This document shows positions 17,848 through 27,212 of a stretch of DNA of 64,000 nt, piece by piece. Made by a program: the position numbers and the translations under genes. Origin of the DNA: Heyndrickxia coagulans 36D1 (GTDB lineage Bacteria > Bacillota > Bacilli > Bacillales > Bacillaceae_C); assembly GCF_000169195.2 (NCBI RefSeq), contig NC_016023.1, positions 3,472,001 through 3,536,000 of the forward strand, read 5' to 3'. Positions within the stretch are counted from its first letter, which is position 1. Each line of letters starts with the position of its first letter. Under the pieces are notes generated by a model. It made no database searches and had not been told where the DNA came from. It worked only from the letters and a program-made list of their open reading frames with translations.

Positions 17848-18426
17848 TTACCCTTTCATCCATTGCGGCGGCATGTTTTTGCCCCAGTAAATGGTGCCAA
17901 GATGGCGGTGCGTTTGGAAATGGTCAAAGGCCACATGGTAATGGAAATTAAAATAGTAGCCGTCGCCGGGCGGATGGTCGCGCCGGACATGGAAACGGAT
18001 AATGTCTTTATTTGTTTCCGTATTGTATATATGAAACATTTTTTCACCGGTTCCCGCACTCGGCTGGTCTGAAACAGCGAGCAGCGGCAGTTTGTCCTGC
18101 GGGTATTCCTGCAGCGTTTCCGCGATGGCGGTTTGAATATTTGGCAAAACGGCAGTACGGAACTCGTCTTCAATGACAGGCCTGATCCTTTCCCCGAATT
18201 TCAGATAAGCCCGTTTTTCTGCATCTTCAACGAACGACCGGGCAAGCGCGGCACGGTCCATTTTGCGGCTTGTGGCAGCTGTCCGGTTGGAATAAGCAGC
18301 AGTCGTTTCCGCCGTTTCATTTCCTGTTTTATAAAGATGATTCCAGATGACATGGGAAGGGGGGACAAGGCCGAATGTTAAAACAGAAACAAGGATGACC
18401 ATTGATTTTTTCAGCCAGTTTTTCAC
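17848..18426 (-). CDS. ypjP: YpjP-like exported protein
   Basis: This 192-residue protein has an N-terminal membrane or signal segment (about 6-26) and a conserved domain. It matches B. subtilis YpjP along most of its length: YLKFGERIRPVIEDEFR, EKMFHIYNTETNKDIIRFHVRRDHPP, GYYFNFHYH and the end IYWGKNMPPQWM. The function is unknown. The position upstream of thyA-dfrA is conserved in B. subtilis. The His-rich FNFHYHVAFDHFQTHRH stretch could bind metal, but that is only a guess. Confidence 0.88.
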   Translation of the reverse strand: MKNWLKKSMVILVSVLTFGLVPPSHVIWNHLYKTGNETAETTAAYSNRTAATSRKMDRAALARSFVEDAEKRAYLKFGERIRPVIEDEFRTAVLPNIQTAIAETLQEYPQDKLPLLAVSDQPSAGTGEKMFHIYNTETNKDIIRFHVRRDHPPGDGYYFNFHYHVAFDHFQTHRHLGTIYWGKNMPPQWMKG

Positions 18427-18483
18427 GCGATCCCCTCCATATCCCGACAGTTCGAATATGTATTTATTATATAATATTTACAC

Positions 18484-18531
18484 AGAAAAAACAGGCCCCA
18501 TTTTGCACCCGGAATGATGCAAACGGGGCCG
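18484..18531 (-). terminator. Terminator of the ypgR-brxA pair
   Basis: Arms starting GGCCCC and ending GGGGCC, with further pairing of the TTTGCA core, are followed on the minus strand by TGTTTTTTC. Confidence 0.8.
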
Positions 18532-18536
18532 CTATT

Positions 18537-18974
18537 TTACGCGCAGTATTGGTCAAAAGCGGCATGCAGATTTTCGATGATTTCTTCGACTTCATGCCCT
18601 TCGATATCGCTCCTCGGGATAAAATGGGCTACTTCTTTTCCTTGAAGAAGCGCTACGGAAGGGGAGGATGGTTCGATGCCGGTAAAATATTCACGCATTT
18701 TTGTCGTTGCTTCTTTGTCCTGGCCGGCAAATACCGTGACAAGATGGTCTGGCTTCTTTTCAGCCGTCCGGATCGCTTCGACAATTGCCGGACGCGCAAG
18801 CCCGGCTGCGCAGCCGCAAACCGAATTCACGACAACCAGCGTGGTGCCTTCCGCTTTTTCCATATAGGCCTCGACTTCTTCCGGTGTGCGCAGTTCCGTA
18901 AACCCGTTTGCCGTCAATTCTTCCCTCATCGGGGTAATAAGCGCCCGCATGTATTCTTCATATGCCATTGACAT
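18537..18974 (-). CDS. brxA: Bacilliredoxin BrxA (YphP)
   Basis: This 145-residue thioredoxin-like protein carries the bacilliredoxin CGC active site at residues 53-55 (VNSVCGCAAGLARPA). It removes bacillithiol from S-bacillithiolated proteins after oxidative stress. FAGQDKEATTKMREYF and SPSVALLQGKEVAHFIPR are family-typical. Near identity to B. subtilis YphP over the N-terminus favours BrxA over BrxB (YqiW). It lies 18 bases after the ypgR-like gene, so they are probably cotranscribed. Confidence 0.95.
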   Translation of the reverse strand: MSMAYEEYMRALITPMREELTANGFTELRTPEEVEAYMEKAEGTTLVVVNSVCGCAAGLARPAIVEAIRTAEKKPDHLVTVFAGQDKEATTKMREYFTGIEPSSPSVALLQGKEVAHFIPRSDIEGHEVEEIIENLHAAFDQYCA

Positions 18975-18992
18975 GTTGATGTCCTCCTTTAA

Positions 18993-20117
18993 TTATGGCT
19001 GGATTTGCCTTGCTTCTGTCATCTGCTTCCAGACCGAGCCTTTTGCTTCTTCACCCTTTGTAATCCGCTCAATCGCCATTCTGACCTGGAGCCTGACTTC
19101 AAATTCAGGGTCGTTTTCCGCTTCCCTTAAGGCCGGGAGAGAAGCCTCGTCGCCCGCTTCGTATAAAAACATGGCGGCGCGCCACCTGACAATTTTGCTT
19201 TTATCTTTAAGCGCTTTTGCCATTTCCCCGCATGCCTCTTTGAACCCGAAGTCGCTAAGGCAGTCGCCTGCCGTCCGCCGCACGCTTGCATTCGGATCGT
19301 GCAGGCCGCGGTATAATAGCGGCAGCACCCGCTTGTCTTTCACCATGCCCAAATAAACAACGGCAAGCCGCCTGATCGATGGTTTTTCATCTTCCAGGGC
19401 TTTCTCCAGGACAGGCAGGTCGGAAAGATCAGGGTCTTCCATTTGTTCAAGGAGCCGGTACCTTTTGCGCCAGTCATCCGTTTCCAGCATGCCGGGCGTT
19501 AATTTCAGCCTTTTTTTGGCGGCTTGAACCTGCTCCGGATGCTGCGCTTCATTGACAAGCCGGTTTAGCCTTTCTTTCGGATAAGCGGCAATGATTTCTT
19601 CTGTGACTTCCGCACCGATTTCTTGCATCTCCCCGTACCGCACGCCGAAGTCTTTCCATTTTCGCAAGAAAACATAATTGTCGCCTTCCAATTGCGCAGC
19701 GGCAAGCGCCTCGGCAAAATAAGCCGGCAGCCCGAAACGTTTTTCCTGTTCCCCGTCCGCCAGTTTGACCTGGAGCGGAATGCCTTTAAACATCTGGACA
19801 AACACCTGGACTTCCCCGAAATGCTCATTGGCACGGGGGCTGTTTCCGGTTTCTGTTTCCGCCTCCCCGAACACCTCACGCACTTTCGGCAAAATGTCCT
19901 GCCAGTCCGTTTTACCATGCCGCTCCACCGCGAGAAAATCCGCAACATGGTATACGCCTTTCACGCCTTCGATATCAAGAATACGGCGGATCACAGGCGG
20001 CACCCCTTCTTCCTGCCCTTTCTTATAATTGCTGCGGGCGCCGTCCGGCAGTGCTTCCGTCAATACGACTTTCATCGTATTCGGGCTCGGCGTTGGTTCA
20101 ATCGCTTTAATTTTCAT
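18993..20117 (-). CDS. ypgR: CvfC/YpgR-like NifU-N and HEAT repeat protein
   Basis: This 374-residue protein is homologous to B. subtilis YpgR and to the staphylococcal conserved virulence factor C. The N-terminal 85 residues form a NifU-N-like domain (KAIEPTPSPNTMKVVLTE, DIEGVKGVYHVADFLAVER). A middle region shares the 'virulence factor' family pattern (VQVFVQMFKGIPLQVKL, RYGEMQEIGAEV). The last 150 residues are HEAT-like repeats (SIRRLAVVYLGMVKDKRVLPLL, SVRRTAGDCLSDFG). The biochemical role is unknown. An ATG at 20117 behind AAAGGCGG fits homologues better than an upstream start. It leads into brxA. Confidence 0.9.
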   Translation of the reverse strand: MKIKAIEPTPSPNTMKVVLTEALPDGARSNYKKGQEEGVPPVIRRILDIEGVKGVYHVADFLAVERHGKTDWQDILPKVREVFGEAETETGNSPRANEHFGEVQVFVQMFKGIPLQVKLADGEQEKRFGLPAYFAEALAAAQLEGDNYVFLRKWKDFGVRYGEMQEIGAEVTEEIIAAYPKERLNRLVNEAQHPEQVQAAKKRLKLTPGMLETDDWRKRYRLLEQMEDPDLSDLPVLEKALEDEKPSIRRLAVVYLGMVKDKRVLPLLYRGLHDPNASVRRTAGDCLSDFGFKEACGEMAKALKDKSKIVRWRAAMFLYEAGDEASLPALREAENDPEFEVRLQVRMAIERITKGEEAKGSVWKQMTEARQIQP

Positions 20118-20368
20118 TTCCACACCGCCTTTCCCATTCAAGTCTACTTGCATTTTAACATAATCACAGTGGATACACGAATGAGTTGATTCTTTTCGGA
20201 AATATCAAGCGTATCTTGAAAATGGAAAACATCTTTTGCGCGTTCGTAGGCTCACCCTTTTTTCCTTTCAAAAAGCATGTTCCCGGCTACCACCTATTCC
20301 TCCAGCCCGGAAAGCGACGGACCAACTGTCACGCTTTTCCGGCAAAAAACGGGTCGCCTTCCTCAGAA

Positions 20369-22252
20369 TTAGTTGTCGTTTTTTTCCTGCAGTTCGGAAA
20401 GATAGCTCCAGCGTTCAATAAGGCCTTCCAGCCGTTCGTTTTCTTCTTCGAGCGCTGTTGAAATTTCCTGAGCTTTGACAAAATCGGAGCCGGCTTGTTC
20501 CAATTGTTCGTTCAGTTCGGCAATGGTTTGCTCGCATGCTTCAATCTTTTCGTCTATCTCTTCCCATTCCCGTTGTTCATGATAAGACCATTTTTTTCGT
20601 TTCGGTTCCCGTTTAGGCTTTGGCACATCCGTTTTTTCCTCCTGTGCCGGCGTTTCATGCGCGATTTCGAGGTAGTCGCTGTAACGGCCGAAAAAGCGGC
20701 TGATTTTGCCGCCGCCTTCAAAAATAAGCAGCTGCTCCGCGGTTTTATCAAGAAAATAGCGGTCGTGTGAAACCGAGATGACGACGCCCGGAAACTCTCC
20801 GATATAATCTTCAAGCACGGTAAGCGTCTCCGTATCGAGATCATTCGTCGGTTCGTCCAAAAGCAGCACATTTGGCCGCGACATCAGAAGCCTGAGCAAA
20901 TACAGCCTGCGCTTTTCGCCGCCCGACAGTTTTCTGACCGGGGTGCCGTGCGTGTGCATGTCAAAAAGAAATCTTTCCAGCATTTGCGCGGCGGAAATCG
21001 TTTCCCCGTCTTTTGTTGTCACCGTATCCCCCGCTTCCCGTATATACTCGATCATCCGCTTATCTTCATTCATGCCTGGCGTTTCCTGACGGTAATACGC
21101 GATTTTGACGGTCTGCCCGGTGAGGCGTTCCCCGGAATCGAGCGGAATCCTGCCAGCGAGAATGTTCATCAAAGTTGATTTTCCGCTTCCATTTTTCCCG
21201 ACGATGCCGATCCGGTCACCCGGCTTTACGAGCAGGTTGAAATCCTTTAGAATCGTCTCTGAACCGAACGCTTTATTAGCATGCTGCAGTTCAAAAACCT
21301 GTTTGCCGAGGCGGCTGCCGGACAAAGCGATATCGGCTTCCTGCTGCCGGGGGCTTTTACCGAGGCTGGATTCCAGTTCTTCAAAACGCCCGATCCTTGC
21401 TTTTTGTTTTGTCGAACGCGCCTTTGCCCCGCGCTTCATCCAGGCAAGCTCCCGCCTGTACAAATTTTTCCGTTTTTCTTCCTGCTGCAGTTGCGCTTCT
21501 TCCCGCTGCGCTTTTGCTTCCATAAAATCCTGGTAATTCCCTTTGTAGCTGTACAGTTTTCCACCATTAAGCTCGAAAATCCGGTTTGCCGCCCGGTCGA
21601 GGAAATAGCGGTCATGTGTCACAAACAGGACAGAACGGGGATATTTTGCAATAAATGCTTCCAGCCACTTGACAGCCGGATAGTCGAGATGGTTGGTCGG
21701 CTCATCCAAAATCAACAAATCGGGTGTTTCCATTAATACCCGGGCAAGGGCGACCCGCTTTTTCTGTCCGCCTGACAATCCCGAAATTTTTCTGTCCAAA
21801 TCGCGGATGCCAAGTTTTGAAAGGACCGTCTGTGCATTGGCGCCGGCTTCCCATGCACCGCCGGCATCCATTTCTTTTTGCAGCCGGAACAATCGATCCT
21901 GTTTGTCTGCATTTCCCGGATCCTTCCCGACTTCAAGCAGCGCCTCTTCATAGGAACGTAAAAGCGCCATAATTGGAGACTCGCTTTTATATACCTGTTC
22001 AAGGACCGTGAAGGCCGGATTCAGTTCAGGCTCCTGCGGCAAATAACCAATGGTATAATCGTTCGGCGTGCTCAGTTCCCCGCTATCCGCTTCATCCTGT
22101 CCCGCAATGATTTTCAGCAGGCTCGATTTTCCGGTGCCATTGACGCCGACAAGGCCGATCCGTTCCTGTTCCCCAATGTGGAAAGAAAGATCACCAAACA
22201 GCACTTTTTCCCCGTAAGATTTTGTCAGTCCCTGAGCTTGAAATATTTTCAT
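20369..22252 (-). CDS. yfmR: ABC-F family ATPase (YfmR/Uup type)
   Basis: This 627-residue soluble protein has two ABC cassettes and no membrane part. Walker A motifs are GVNGTGKSSL (about 35-44) and GKNGSGKSTL (about 350). Signatures are LSGGQKKRVALAR and LSGGEKRRLYLLR, and both Walker B motifs read LLDEPTN or LILDEPTN. A basic inter-domain linker (RRELAWMKRGAKARSTKQKAR) and a C-terminal coiled coil of about 80 residues are those of the Uup/YfmR subgroup. These proteins act on stalled ribosomes; YfmR works with EF-P at polyproline stalls in B. subtilis. It overlaps the ypgQ stop by 4 bases. The 250 bases below it (20118-20368) show nothing. Confidence 0.93.
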   Translation of the reverse strand: MKIFQAQGLTKSYGEKVLFGDLSFHIGEQERIGLVGVNGTGKSSLLKIIAGQDEADSGELSTPNDYTIGYLPQEPELNPAFTVLEQVYKSESPIMALLRSYEEALLEVGKDPGNADKQDRLFRLQKEMDAGGAWEAGANAQTVLSKLGIRDLDRKISGLSGGQKKRVALARVLMETPDLLILDEPTNHLDYPAVKWLEAFIAKYPRSVLFVTHDRYFLDRAANRIFELNGGKLYSYKGNYQDFMEAKAQREEAQLQQEEKRKNLYRRELAWMKRGAKARSTKQKARIGRFEELESSLGKSPRQQEADIALSGSRLGKQVFELQHANKAFGSETILKDFNLLVKPGDRIGIVGKNGSGKSTLMNILAGRIPLDSGERLTGQTVKIAYYRQETPGMNEDKRMIEYIREAGDTVTTKDGETISAAQMLERFLFDMHTHGTPVRKLSGGEKRRLYLLRLLMSRPNVLLLDEPTNDLDTETLTVLEDYIGEFPGVVISVSHDRYFLDKTAEQLLIFEGGGKISRFFGRYSDYLEIAHETPAQEEKTDVPKPKREPKRKKWSYHEQREWEEIDEKIEACEQTIAELNEQLEQAGSDFVKAQEISTALEEENERLEGLIERWSYLSELQEKNDN

Positions 22253-22899
22253 CGTTCAACATTCCATTCTTTGAAAAATTCCTGTAAAAACTGCTCCATA
22301 AAGTAGTGGCGTTCTTCTGCAAGTTTTTTCGCCGTCTCAGTGTACAGCCTATCTTTTAAAAGTAATAGCTTTTCATAAAAATGATGGATCGAGGAAGTTT
22401 TCCCGTTTCGATATTCTTCTTCAGTCATTTGTTTTCTCACTGGCAGTTCCGGGTCATAGAGCGGCTGACCCTTTTTTCCGCCGTATGCGAATGCGCGAGC
22501 GATCCCAATTGCCCCGATTGCATCCAACCGGTCGGCATCACGGACAGCCATTGCCTCAAAATGCAACAGTTCTGTTTCATTGCCGCCTTTAAAAGAAATG
22601 CTTGCAACGATATTTTGAATTTGCTCTTTTTGATATTCCGCTAGCGGCAGGCTGTTTAAAAAGGCCTTCAGTTTTTTCGCCCCTTTCTGGTTGTCCGCGT
22701 TCAGCTTTACGTCCGGAATATCGTGCAAAAGGGCGCTAGCTTCAATGATAAATCGATCACCTTTTTCCTCTTTTTCCGCAATATAGAGTGCAAGCCCGCG
22801 GACACGCCTAATGTGGTGCCAGTCATGACCGGAAGCATCTCCGCTGTGGAAAGCGCGGGCGAACTGTTCAATCTGTAAAAGAACCGGATGTTTATACAT
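22249..22899 (-). CDS. ypgQ: HD domain phosphohydrolase (YpgQ-like)
   Basis: This 216-residue protein has the HD superfamily metal motifs: DWHHIRRV for the first His, LLHDIPDVKL for the HD pair, and DADRLDAIGAIGIARAFAYGG with the last Asp. B. subtilis YpgQ is a manganese-dependent (d)NTP pyrophosphohydrolase, so the same activity is likely. The ATG at 22899 follows AAAGGGG. The ATGA overlap couples it to the ABC-F gene. In B. subtilis ypgQ neighbours ypgR; here the ABC-F gene lies between. Confidence 0.9.
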   Translation of the reverse strand: MYKHPVLLQIEQFARAFHSGDASGHDWHHIRRVRGLALYIAEKEEKGDRFIIEASALLHDIPDVKLNADNQKGAKKLKAFLNSLPLAEYQKEQIQNIVASISFKGGNETELLHFEAMAVRDADRLDAIGAIGIARAFAYGGKKGQPLYDPELPVRKQMTEEEYRNGKTSSIHHFYEKLLLLKDRLYTETAKKLAEERHYFMEQFLQEFFKEWNVER

Positions 22900-22951
22900 A
22901 AATGCCCCTTTCTTTGCCTTCATTTTATCATGTTTTTTGGGCAAGCAAGCC

Positions 22952-22981
22952 AAAAGCTGCACGACAGAGCATGCAGCTTTT
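22952..22981 (-). terminator. Terminator of the 166-aa gene
   Basis: AAAAGCTGCA and TGCAGCTTTT form a 10-bp stem right after the stop at 22983. Confidence 0.75.
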
Positions 22982-22982
22982 G

Positions 22983-23483
22983 TTAGACCCTCATCCGGCG
23001 CAAAGTCTTCACGGCATCTGCGGGCATCTTAAGCAAATCATCCATTAAATCTTCCGTTATCAGCCGGGCAAAATCGATGGCAACTTCTTCGGTTACACCC
23101 GAGCGTGATGAGCGGACAGTCCTTTCCTCGATGCGGCGCCGGTTGCCGTTTCCCCATGCGGAAAGGATAATCTGTTTATAATCAGCGGATCGGTCTCTGT
23201 TTTTCCAGGAAAAAGTTACGGCCGCACTGGCACCCGCTTTGGCGCCGGACGCGAGATCCAGTATTTCCGCCGCCAGCTGCCCGAGCGAAGCCGAAAGACA
23301 GATCGTTACGCTTGCTTCCTGCCATTCCGGAAGCTGAAGCGTAATGCGGTATTCCCGGGACATTTCCGCCAGGTCGACCAGGTCTTTTCTTCCGGTGATG
23401 GATGCTTCCCCTCGTAAATCAAGCTCATAGGCAGCACCTTCGAATACAGTCTTCATATTTTCAAAAGCAGTTGGGTCAAACAT
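22983..23483 (-). CDS. Conserved hypothetical protein
   Basis: I do not recognise this 166-residue soluble protein. It starts MFDPTAFENMKTVFEGAAYELDL and appears to have an N-terminal beta-rich part and a C-terminal helical part ending in basic residues. No signal peptide, membrane segment or catalytic motif is seen. It follows fhs in the same direction with 14 bases between them, so it is probably cotranscribed with the formate-tetrahydrofolate ligase. Codon use is like its neighbours. A good ribosome site (GGGGGACAGGCG) supports the start. Confidence 0.8.
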   Translation of the reverse strand: MFDPTAFENMKTVFEGAAYELDLRGEASITGRKDLVDLAEMSREYRITLQLPEWQEASVTICLSASLGQLAAEILDLASGAKAGASAAVTFSWKNRDRSADYKQIILSAWGNGNRRRIEERTVRSSRSGVTEEVAIDFARLITEDLMDDLLKMPADAVKTLRRMRV

Positions 23484-23497
23484 CGCCTGTCCCCCGT

Positions 23498-25189
23498 TTA
23501 AAAGAGCCCGGATGCGCGACCGTCCGCATCAACATCCATCCGGTAAGCGGCCGGTTCTTTCGGAAGACCCGGCATGGTCAGAACGTCTCCTGTCAGGGCA
23601 ACGATAAACCCGGCGCCAAGCTTCGGGACAAGTTCGCGGACATGGATCGCAAAATCATACGGACGGCACGTTTTGTGCGGGTCATCGGATAAGGAATACT
23701 GCGTTTTTGCAATACAAACAGGAAGATGTCCCCATCCGAATTGTTCAAATTCGCGGATTTGTTTTTGCGCCTTCGCGGAAAATTCGGCACCGCGGCCGCC
23801 ATACACCTGACGCACAATCGCCTCTATCTTCTCTTCAATGGTTGATTCAAGCGGGTAAACCGGCCTGAATGTATGTGGCTGTTTGGCGGCTTCCAGCAGT
23901 TTGGCCGCAAGATCTATGCCACCTGCGCCCCCTTTTTCCCACACTTCCGTAAGCGACACAGGAATGCCACGTTCACTGCACCAATTTTCTAAGACAGCAA
24001 TTTCCGCATCACTGTCCGATATAAACCGGTTGATGGCAACGACAAACGGCAGACCGAATGAAGCGATCGTTTCAACATGTTTTTGCAGGTTTAAAAGCCC
24101 GGCTTCAAGAGCCGCAATATTTTCTGCCGCCAAATCTTCCTTTGACACCCCGCCGTGCATTTTTAATGCGCGGATGGTGGCGACAATCACAACGCCGTCC
24201 GGTTTCAAGCCGGCTGCCCGCGCTTTAATGTCGAGGAATTTTTCAGCACCGAGATCGGCACCAAAGCCGGCTTCCGTGACGACATAATCGGCCAGTTTCA
24301 AAGCGGTTTTGGTCGCCATCACGCTGTTGCAGCCGTGCGCAATATTGGCAAACGGGCCACCGTGGACAAGCGCCGGTGTATGTTCGATCGTCTGGACAAG
24401 ATTCGGTTTCAAAGCATCTTTCAGCAATAAGGCAATCGCGCCTTCGATTCCGAGGTCACCGACGGTCACGGGTTTCTTTTCGTAATTGTAGGCTACAACG
24501 ATGTTCGCAATCCGCCTTTTTAAATCTTCGAGATCTTCCGCCAGGCATAAAACGGCCATCAGTTCAGAAGCCACCGTAATGTCAAATCCGTCTTCACGGG
24601 GCACGCCCTGGCCGGGACCGCCGAGACCGACGACCACATGGCGCAGCGCCCGGTCATTTAAATCGACCGCCCGCTTCCAGACAATGCGGCGCTGGTCAAT
24701 CTGCAATCGATTTCCCTGGTGGATATGATTGTCCAGCAAAGCGGAAATGGCATTATTGGCAGCGGTAATCGCATGAAAATCGCCTGTGAAATGAAGATTG
24801 ATCTCTTCCATCGGCAAGACTTGTGCATAACCGCCGCCCGTTGCGCCCCCTTTCAGCCCCATGACCGGTCCGAGTGATGGCTCCCTTAAGGCAATCACGG
24901 TTTTATGGCCCAGCTGTTTTAATGCATCGCCGAGTCCGATTGTGACGGTTGACTTGCCTTCCCCAGCCGGCGTCGGATTGATGGAAGTGACAAGAAATAA
25001 TTTTCCGTCTTTTTTGGTTTTAAGCTGCTTGATTTTTTCATATGTAATTTTCGCCTTGTATTTCCCGTAATATTCAAGGTCTTCTTCTGCAAGCTGCACG
25101 GTTTCCGCAATTTCTTTGATCGGTTTCAGCGAAGCATGCTGTGCAATATCAATATCCGTCTTTCCAATCGAATGGCTTGGCAATGTCAA
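23498..25189 (-). CDS. fhs: Formate--tetrahydrofolate ligase
   Basis: This 563-residue enzyme makes 10-formyl-tetrahydrofolate from formate, THF and ATP, feeding purine and formyl-methionine synthesis. The P-loop region [23 protein letters not shown] lies at about 67-89, and [40 protein letters not shown] and [13 protein letters not shown] follow. Length is normal. TTG is the start behind GCGGAGGA. B. subtilis 168 lacks an fhs gene as I recall, so this is accessory relative to that species. It complements thyA-dfrA nearby in one-carbon metabolism, though they are not an operon. Confidence 0.96.
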   Translation of the reverse strand: MTLPSHSIGKTDIDIAQHASLKPIKEIAETVQLAEEDLEYYGKYKAKITYEKIKQLKTKKDGKLFLVTSINPTPAGEGKSTVTIGLGDALKQLGHKTVIALREPSLGPVMGLKGGATGGGYAQVLPMEEINLHFTGDFHAITAANNAISALLDNHIHQGNRLQIDQRRIVWKRAVDLNDRALRHVVVGLGGPGQGVPREDGFDITVASELMAVLCLAEDLEDLKRRIANIVVAYNYEKKPVTVGDLGIEGAIALLLKDALKPNLVQTIEHTPALVHGGPFANIAHGCNSVMATKTALKLADYVVTEAGFGADLGAEKFLDIKARAAGLKPDGVVIVATIRALKMHGGVSKEDLAAENIAALEAGLLNLQKHVETIASFGLPFVVAINRFISDSDAEIAVLENWCSERGIPVSLTEVWEKGGAGGIDLAAKLLEAAKQPHTFRPVYPLESTIEEKIEAIVRQVYGGRGAEFSAKAQKQIREFEQFGWGHLPVCIAKTQYSLSDDPHKTCRPYDFAIHVRELVPKLGAGFIVALTGDVLTMPGLPKEPAAYRMDVDADGRASGLF

Positions 25190-25431
25190 ATCCTCCGCTT
25201 CATCAAAAATCTGCTTCCATCTTCTATTCTACATACCCCTGTAGCCCATTGCACCTGAAAAAAGGATTTTTTCACCCATACCGGAAAATCGTTTGGCTCT
25301 AGCCCTAATTTTCTGCATAAAGGCGCCATGCGAAGTTTGTTTTCCGGCTGGCGGGAAAGAGCCCTGCTTGCATCAAGCAGGGAGGGTTCTAAATCCTGAT
25401 GCGTGCCGGCAGACAGCCTTTTAGGCAACAT
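25186..25431 (-). CDS. Doubtful small ORF before fhs
   Basis: An 81-codon reading frame ends in a 4-base overlap with fhs. It has no recognisable domain, and a 9-bp hairpin (CCCTGCTTG/CAAGCAGGG at about 25363-25384) falls inside it. The region may instead be an untranslated leader. I found no ZTP (pfl) riboswitch consensus. This is listed so that the 25190-25495 gap is described; I lean against its being a gene. Confidence 0.2.
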   Translation of the reverse strand: MLPKRLSAGTHQDLEPSLLDASRALSRQPENKLRMAPLCRKLGLEPNDFPVWVKKSFFQVQWATGVCRIEDGSRFLMKRRI

Positions 25432-25495
25432 GCCCCATCATCCGGTGCATAAAAAGGAACCAGCACCCATTTCAAGGGCAGGGAGGCCGGAAAAT

Positions 25496-25915
25496 TCAAT
25501 CCTCGTTTTGTGCCTGAAGCCGCTTCAGGTCGTTCACCCGGCCCGGATCTTCCTCAAAGTATTGGACAAGGTCTCCGATCCGGTCAATGGAATTCCAGCT
25601 CAGGTGATGTTCAATTCCTTCTACATCTCTATAAATATTTTCTTCGTCGACCCCGATGATCCTTAAAAACTGTTCAAGCAAATGATGGCGGTCGACGAGC
25701 CGTTTTCCAATTTTTTTGCCTTTAGGGGTGAGGACCAGTCCGCGGTATTTTTCATAAACAAGATAATCATCCTTATCCAGCTTCTGTACCATTTTCGTGA
25801 CGGATGAAGGATGAACGGAAAGCGCTTCTGCAATATCAGAAACACGCGCATATCCTTTGCTTTCAATCAGAATAAAAATCTGTTCAATGTAGTCTTCCAT
25901 ACTAGGTGTCGGCAT
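25496..25915 (-). CDS. mntR: Manganese transport regulator MntR (DtxR family)
   Basis: This 139-residue repressor has an N-terminal winged helix ([29 protein letters not shown]) and a C-terminal dimer domain. All manganese ligands known for B. subtilis MntR are at the same positions: Asp8, Glu11, His77, Glu99, Glu102 and His103. When loaded with Mn2+ it represses manganese importers. No transporter is adjacent, as is usual for mntR in Bacilli. It is monocistronic. Confidence 0.96.
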   Translation of the reverse strand: MPTPSMEDYIEQIFILIESKGYARVSDIAEALSVHPSSVTKMVQKLDKDDYLVYEKYRGLVLTPKGKKIGKRLVDRHHLLEQFLRIIGVDEENIYRDVEGIEHHLSWNSIDRIGDLVQYFEEDPGRVNDLKRLQAQNED

Positions 25916-26091
25916 CCACGGGCCCCCATTCTTACAACAAATATTGAGTCTGCCGGTACAATAACAATACCATCAGTTTACTATAATCACGGATGATGTA
26001 CAAGAATTCCTGAAAAAAGCTGCGCCAGTTTTAAACCGCTTGCAAATTTAAGAATTCACAACAATTTTCCCTCATTTTTGATTCGTTTGTC

Positions 26092-26120
26092 TTGACTATC
26101 CATACCGGATGGAGTATATT
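26092..26120 (+). promoter_or_regulatory. SigA promoter of cspD
   Basis: TTGACT, 17 bases, TATATT. It implies a leader of about 100 bases with a small hairpin (GCACG/CGTGC at about 26194-26205) before AGGAGG. Long structured leaders are usual for cold shock genes. Confidence 0.75.
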
Positions 26121-26228
26121 AATTATAACATTAAACAAGTGATTTCCCAGACCTTGATGGCGGTTTTTCATCTGTTTAATGCAACATTTTTTGGCACGAA
26201 CGTGCTTTTGATTTAGGAGGATTAAGAA

Positions 26229-26432
26229 ATGCAAAACGGTAAAGTAAAATGGTTCAATAACGAAAAAGGCTACGGGTTCATTGAAGTTGAAGGTGGAGAC
26301 GATGTTTTCGTTCATTTCACCGCTATTCAAGGTGAAGGATTCAAAACATTGGAAGAAGGCCAAGCTGTTTCTTTCGACATCGTTGAAGGCAACCGCGGAC
26401 CTCAGGCAGCGAATGTAACAAAACTTTCATAA
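26229..26432 (+). CDS. cspD: Cold shock protein
   Basis: This 67-residue single cold shock domain protein binds single-stranded RNA and DNA and acts as an RNA chaperone. RNP1 (KGYGFIEV) and RNP2 (VFVHF) are intact, and the full length fits CspB/CspD. I choose cspD because of the neighbours ypeQ, sspL and ypcP, which follow cspD in B. subtilis. The AGGAGG site is strong and 8 bases before ATG. Confidence 0.9.
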   Translation: MQNGKVKWFNNEKGYGFIEVEGGDDVFVHFTAIQGEGFKTLEEGQAVSFDIVEGNRGPQAANVTKLS

Positions 26433-26446
26433 ATCATAGAATGCAA

Positions 26447-26478
26447 CGAGGCTGGCTTTTATGCCAGCCTTTTATTTT
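26447..26478 (+). terminator. Terminator of cspD
   Basis: GAGGCTGGC, loop, GCCAGCC, then TTTTATTTTT. Confidence 0.85.
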
Positions 26479-26666
26479 TCTGCATTTGTGTAAGTCCTCA
26501 CAATACCGGATTGTGGCATTTTTCCGGTTGTTGCATCAGTATACTGTTTACAGTCTGCGATGTCTTCCGCCACGCCTGTTGTCTGAGCCGACTTTGTTCG
26601 ATTTAATACGGCAAGACGGGCAACCGTTTTCGGGTGCCGCCTGTTTCCCGCATTTTGTAACACCCG

Positions 26667-26843
26667 TCACGATAACCGGTCGCCGTATTTTTTCAGCTTT
26701 TCGCCTACCGTGCATTGCCGGATGCAAAACTGGTGGGCATATTTTTTCCCACGTGTTTTCCGGAAATGCGATTTTAAAAAACAGCCTTCACAATACGTCT
26801 TTAATATTTCATCCACTTCCCGGATGAGTTGTTTTCTTTCCAT
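26667..26843 (-). CDS. ypeQ: YpeQ-like zinc-finger domain protein
   Basis: This 58-residue protein has four cysteines in a CxxC...CxxxC pattern (TYCEGCFLKSHFRK and FCIRQCTVGEKLKKYG) that suits a zinc site. It matches the small zinc-finger family (DUF2602) of B. subtilis YpeQ. The role is unknown. The ATG at 26843 behind GAAAGGG is chosen; an ATG 20 codons earlier would add a Cys-containing tail that homologues lack. It lies between cspD and sspL, the conserved order. Confidence 0.8.
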   Translation of the reverse strand: MERKQLIREVDEILKTYCEGCFLKSHFRKTRGKKYAHQFCIRQCTVGEKLKKYGDRLS

Positions 26844-26984
26844 CTTTATCCCTTCTTTCTTTCCGCCAGCTTTCCCATCCGCATTGCACGTGCATTTATC
26901 CATTGCGGCACGCCTGACTTTCCCGGGGATCCCTTTATCAAAATTTCCCCGAATTTGGGCATGCTATAACAAGAGGTGATCAGG

Positions 26985-27125
26985 ATGGCTAAAAAAGACA
27001 ATACAAACCGCGGTAAAGCGGCAAATTCCGTTACGCCGCAAGGAATCGCACAGGATGCGGCATTCGCGCCGGACCCAAAAACAACCCTTGAAAACCGCGC
27101 GAAAAAGTCCAATACAAAAATCTGA
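26985..27125 (+). CDS. sspL: Small acid-soluble spore protein SspL
   Basis: This 46-residue protein starts MAKKDNTNRGKAANSVTPQG and ends DPKTTLENRAKKSNTKI. The VTPQG and DPKTxLExRAKKSNTK motifs match B. subtilis SspL, a minor forespore protein of unknown function made under SigG. AAGAGGTGATCAGG before the ATG is the ribosome site. A CATGCTA at 26960-26966 resembles a SigG -10 (CATnnTA), but the -35 is unclear. The gene lies just before ypcP, convergently, as in B. subtilis. Confidence 0.9.
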   Translation: MAKKDNTNRGKAANSVTPQGIAQDAAFAPDPKTTLENRAKKSNTKI

Positions 27126-27144
27126 CAATCGCAAAACGGAGAAG

Positions 27145-27178
27145 AAAAACAGCATTCTTGTCCTGAATGCTGTTTTTC
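27145..27178 (+). terminator. Terminator of sspL
   Basis: AAAAACAGCATTC pairs with GAATGCTGTTTTT around a 7-base loop. It can also serve the convergent ypcP. Confidence 0.85.
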
Positions 27179-27212
27179 CACTTTCCGTCCCCAATTAAAC
27201 CGGGCAAAGTGG

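Noticed and set aside
17690-17890. Plus-strand frame with many cysteines (CWCCIHCVCKKCMECPRGCWGC) in the thyA-ypjP gap
   Set aside because: No start codon with a ribosome site belongs to it, it runs antisense through thyA and into ypjP, and TG-rich DNA gives such frames by chance.
25190-25495. ZTP (pfl) or THF riboswitch in the fhs leader
   Set aside because: The pfl consensus segments were not found on the minus strand; only one ordinary 9-bp hairpin is present.
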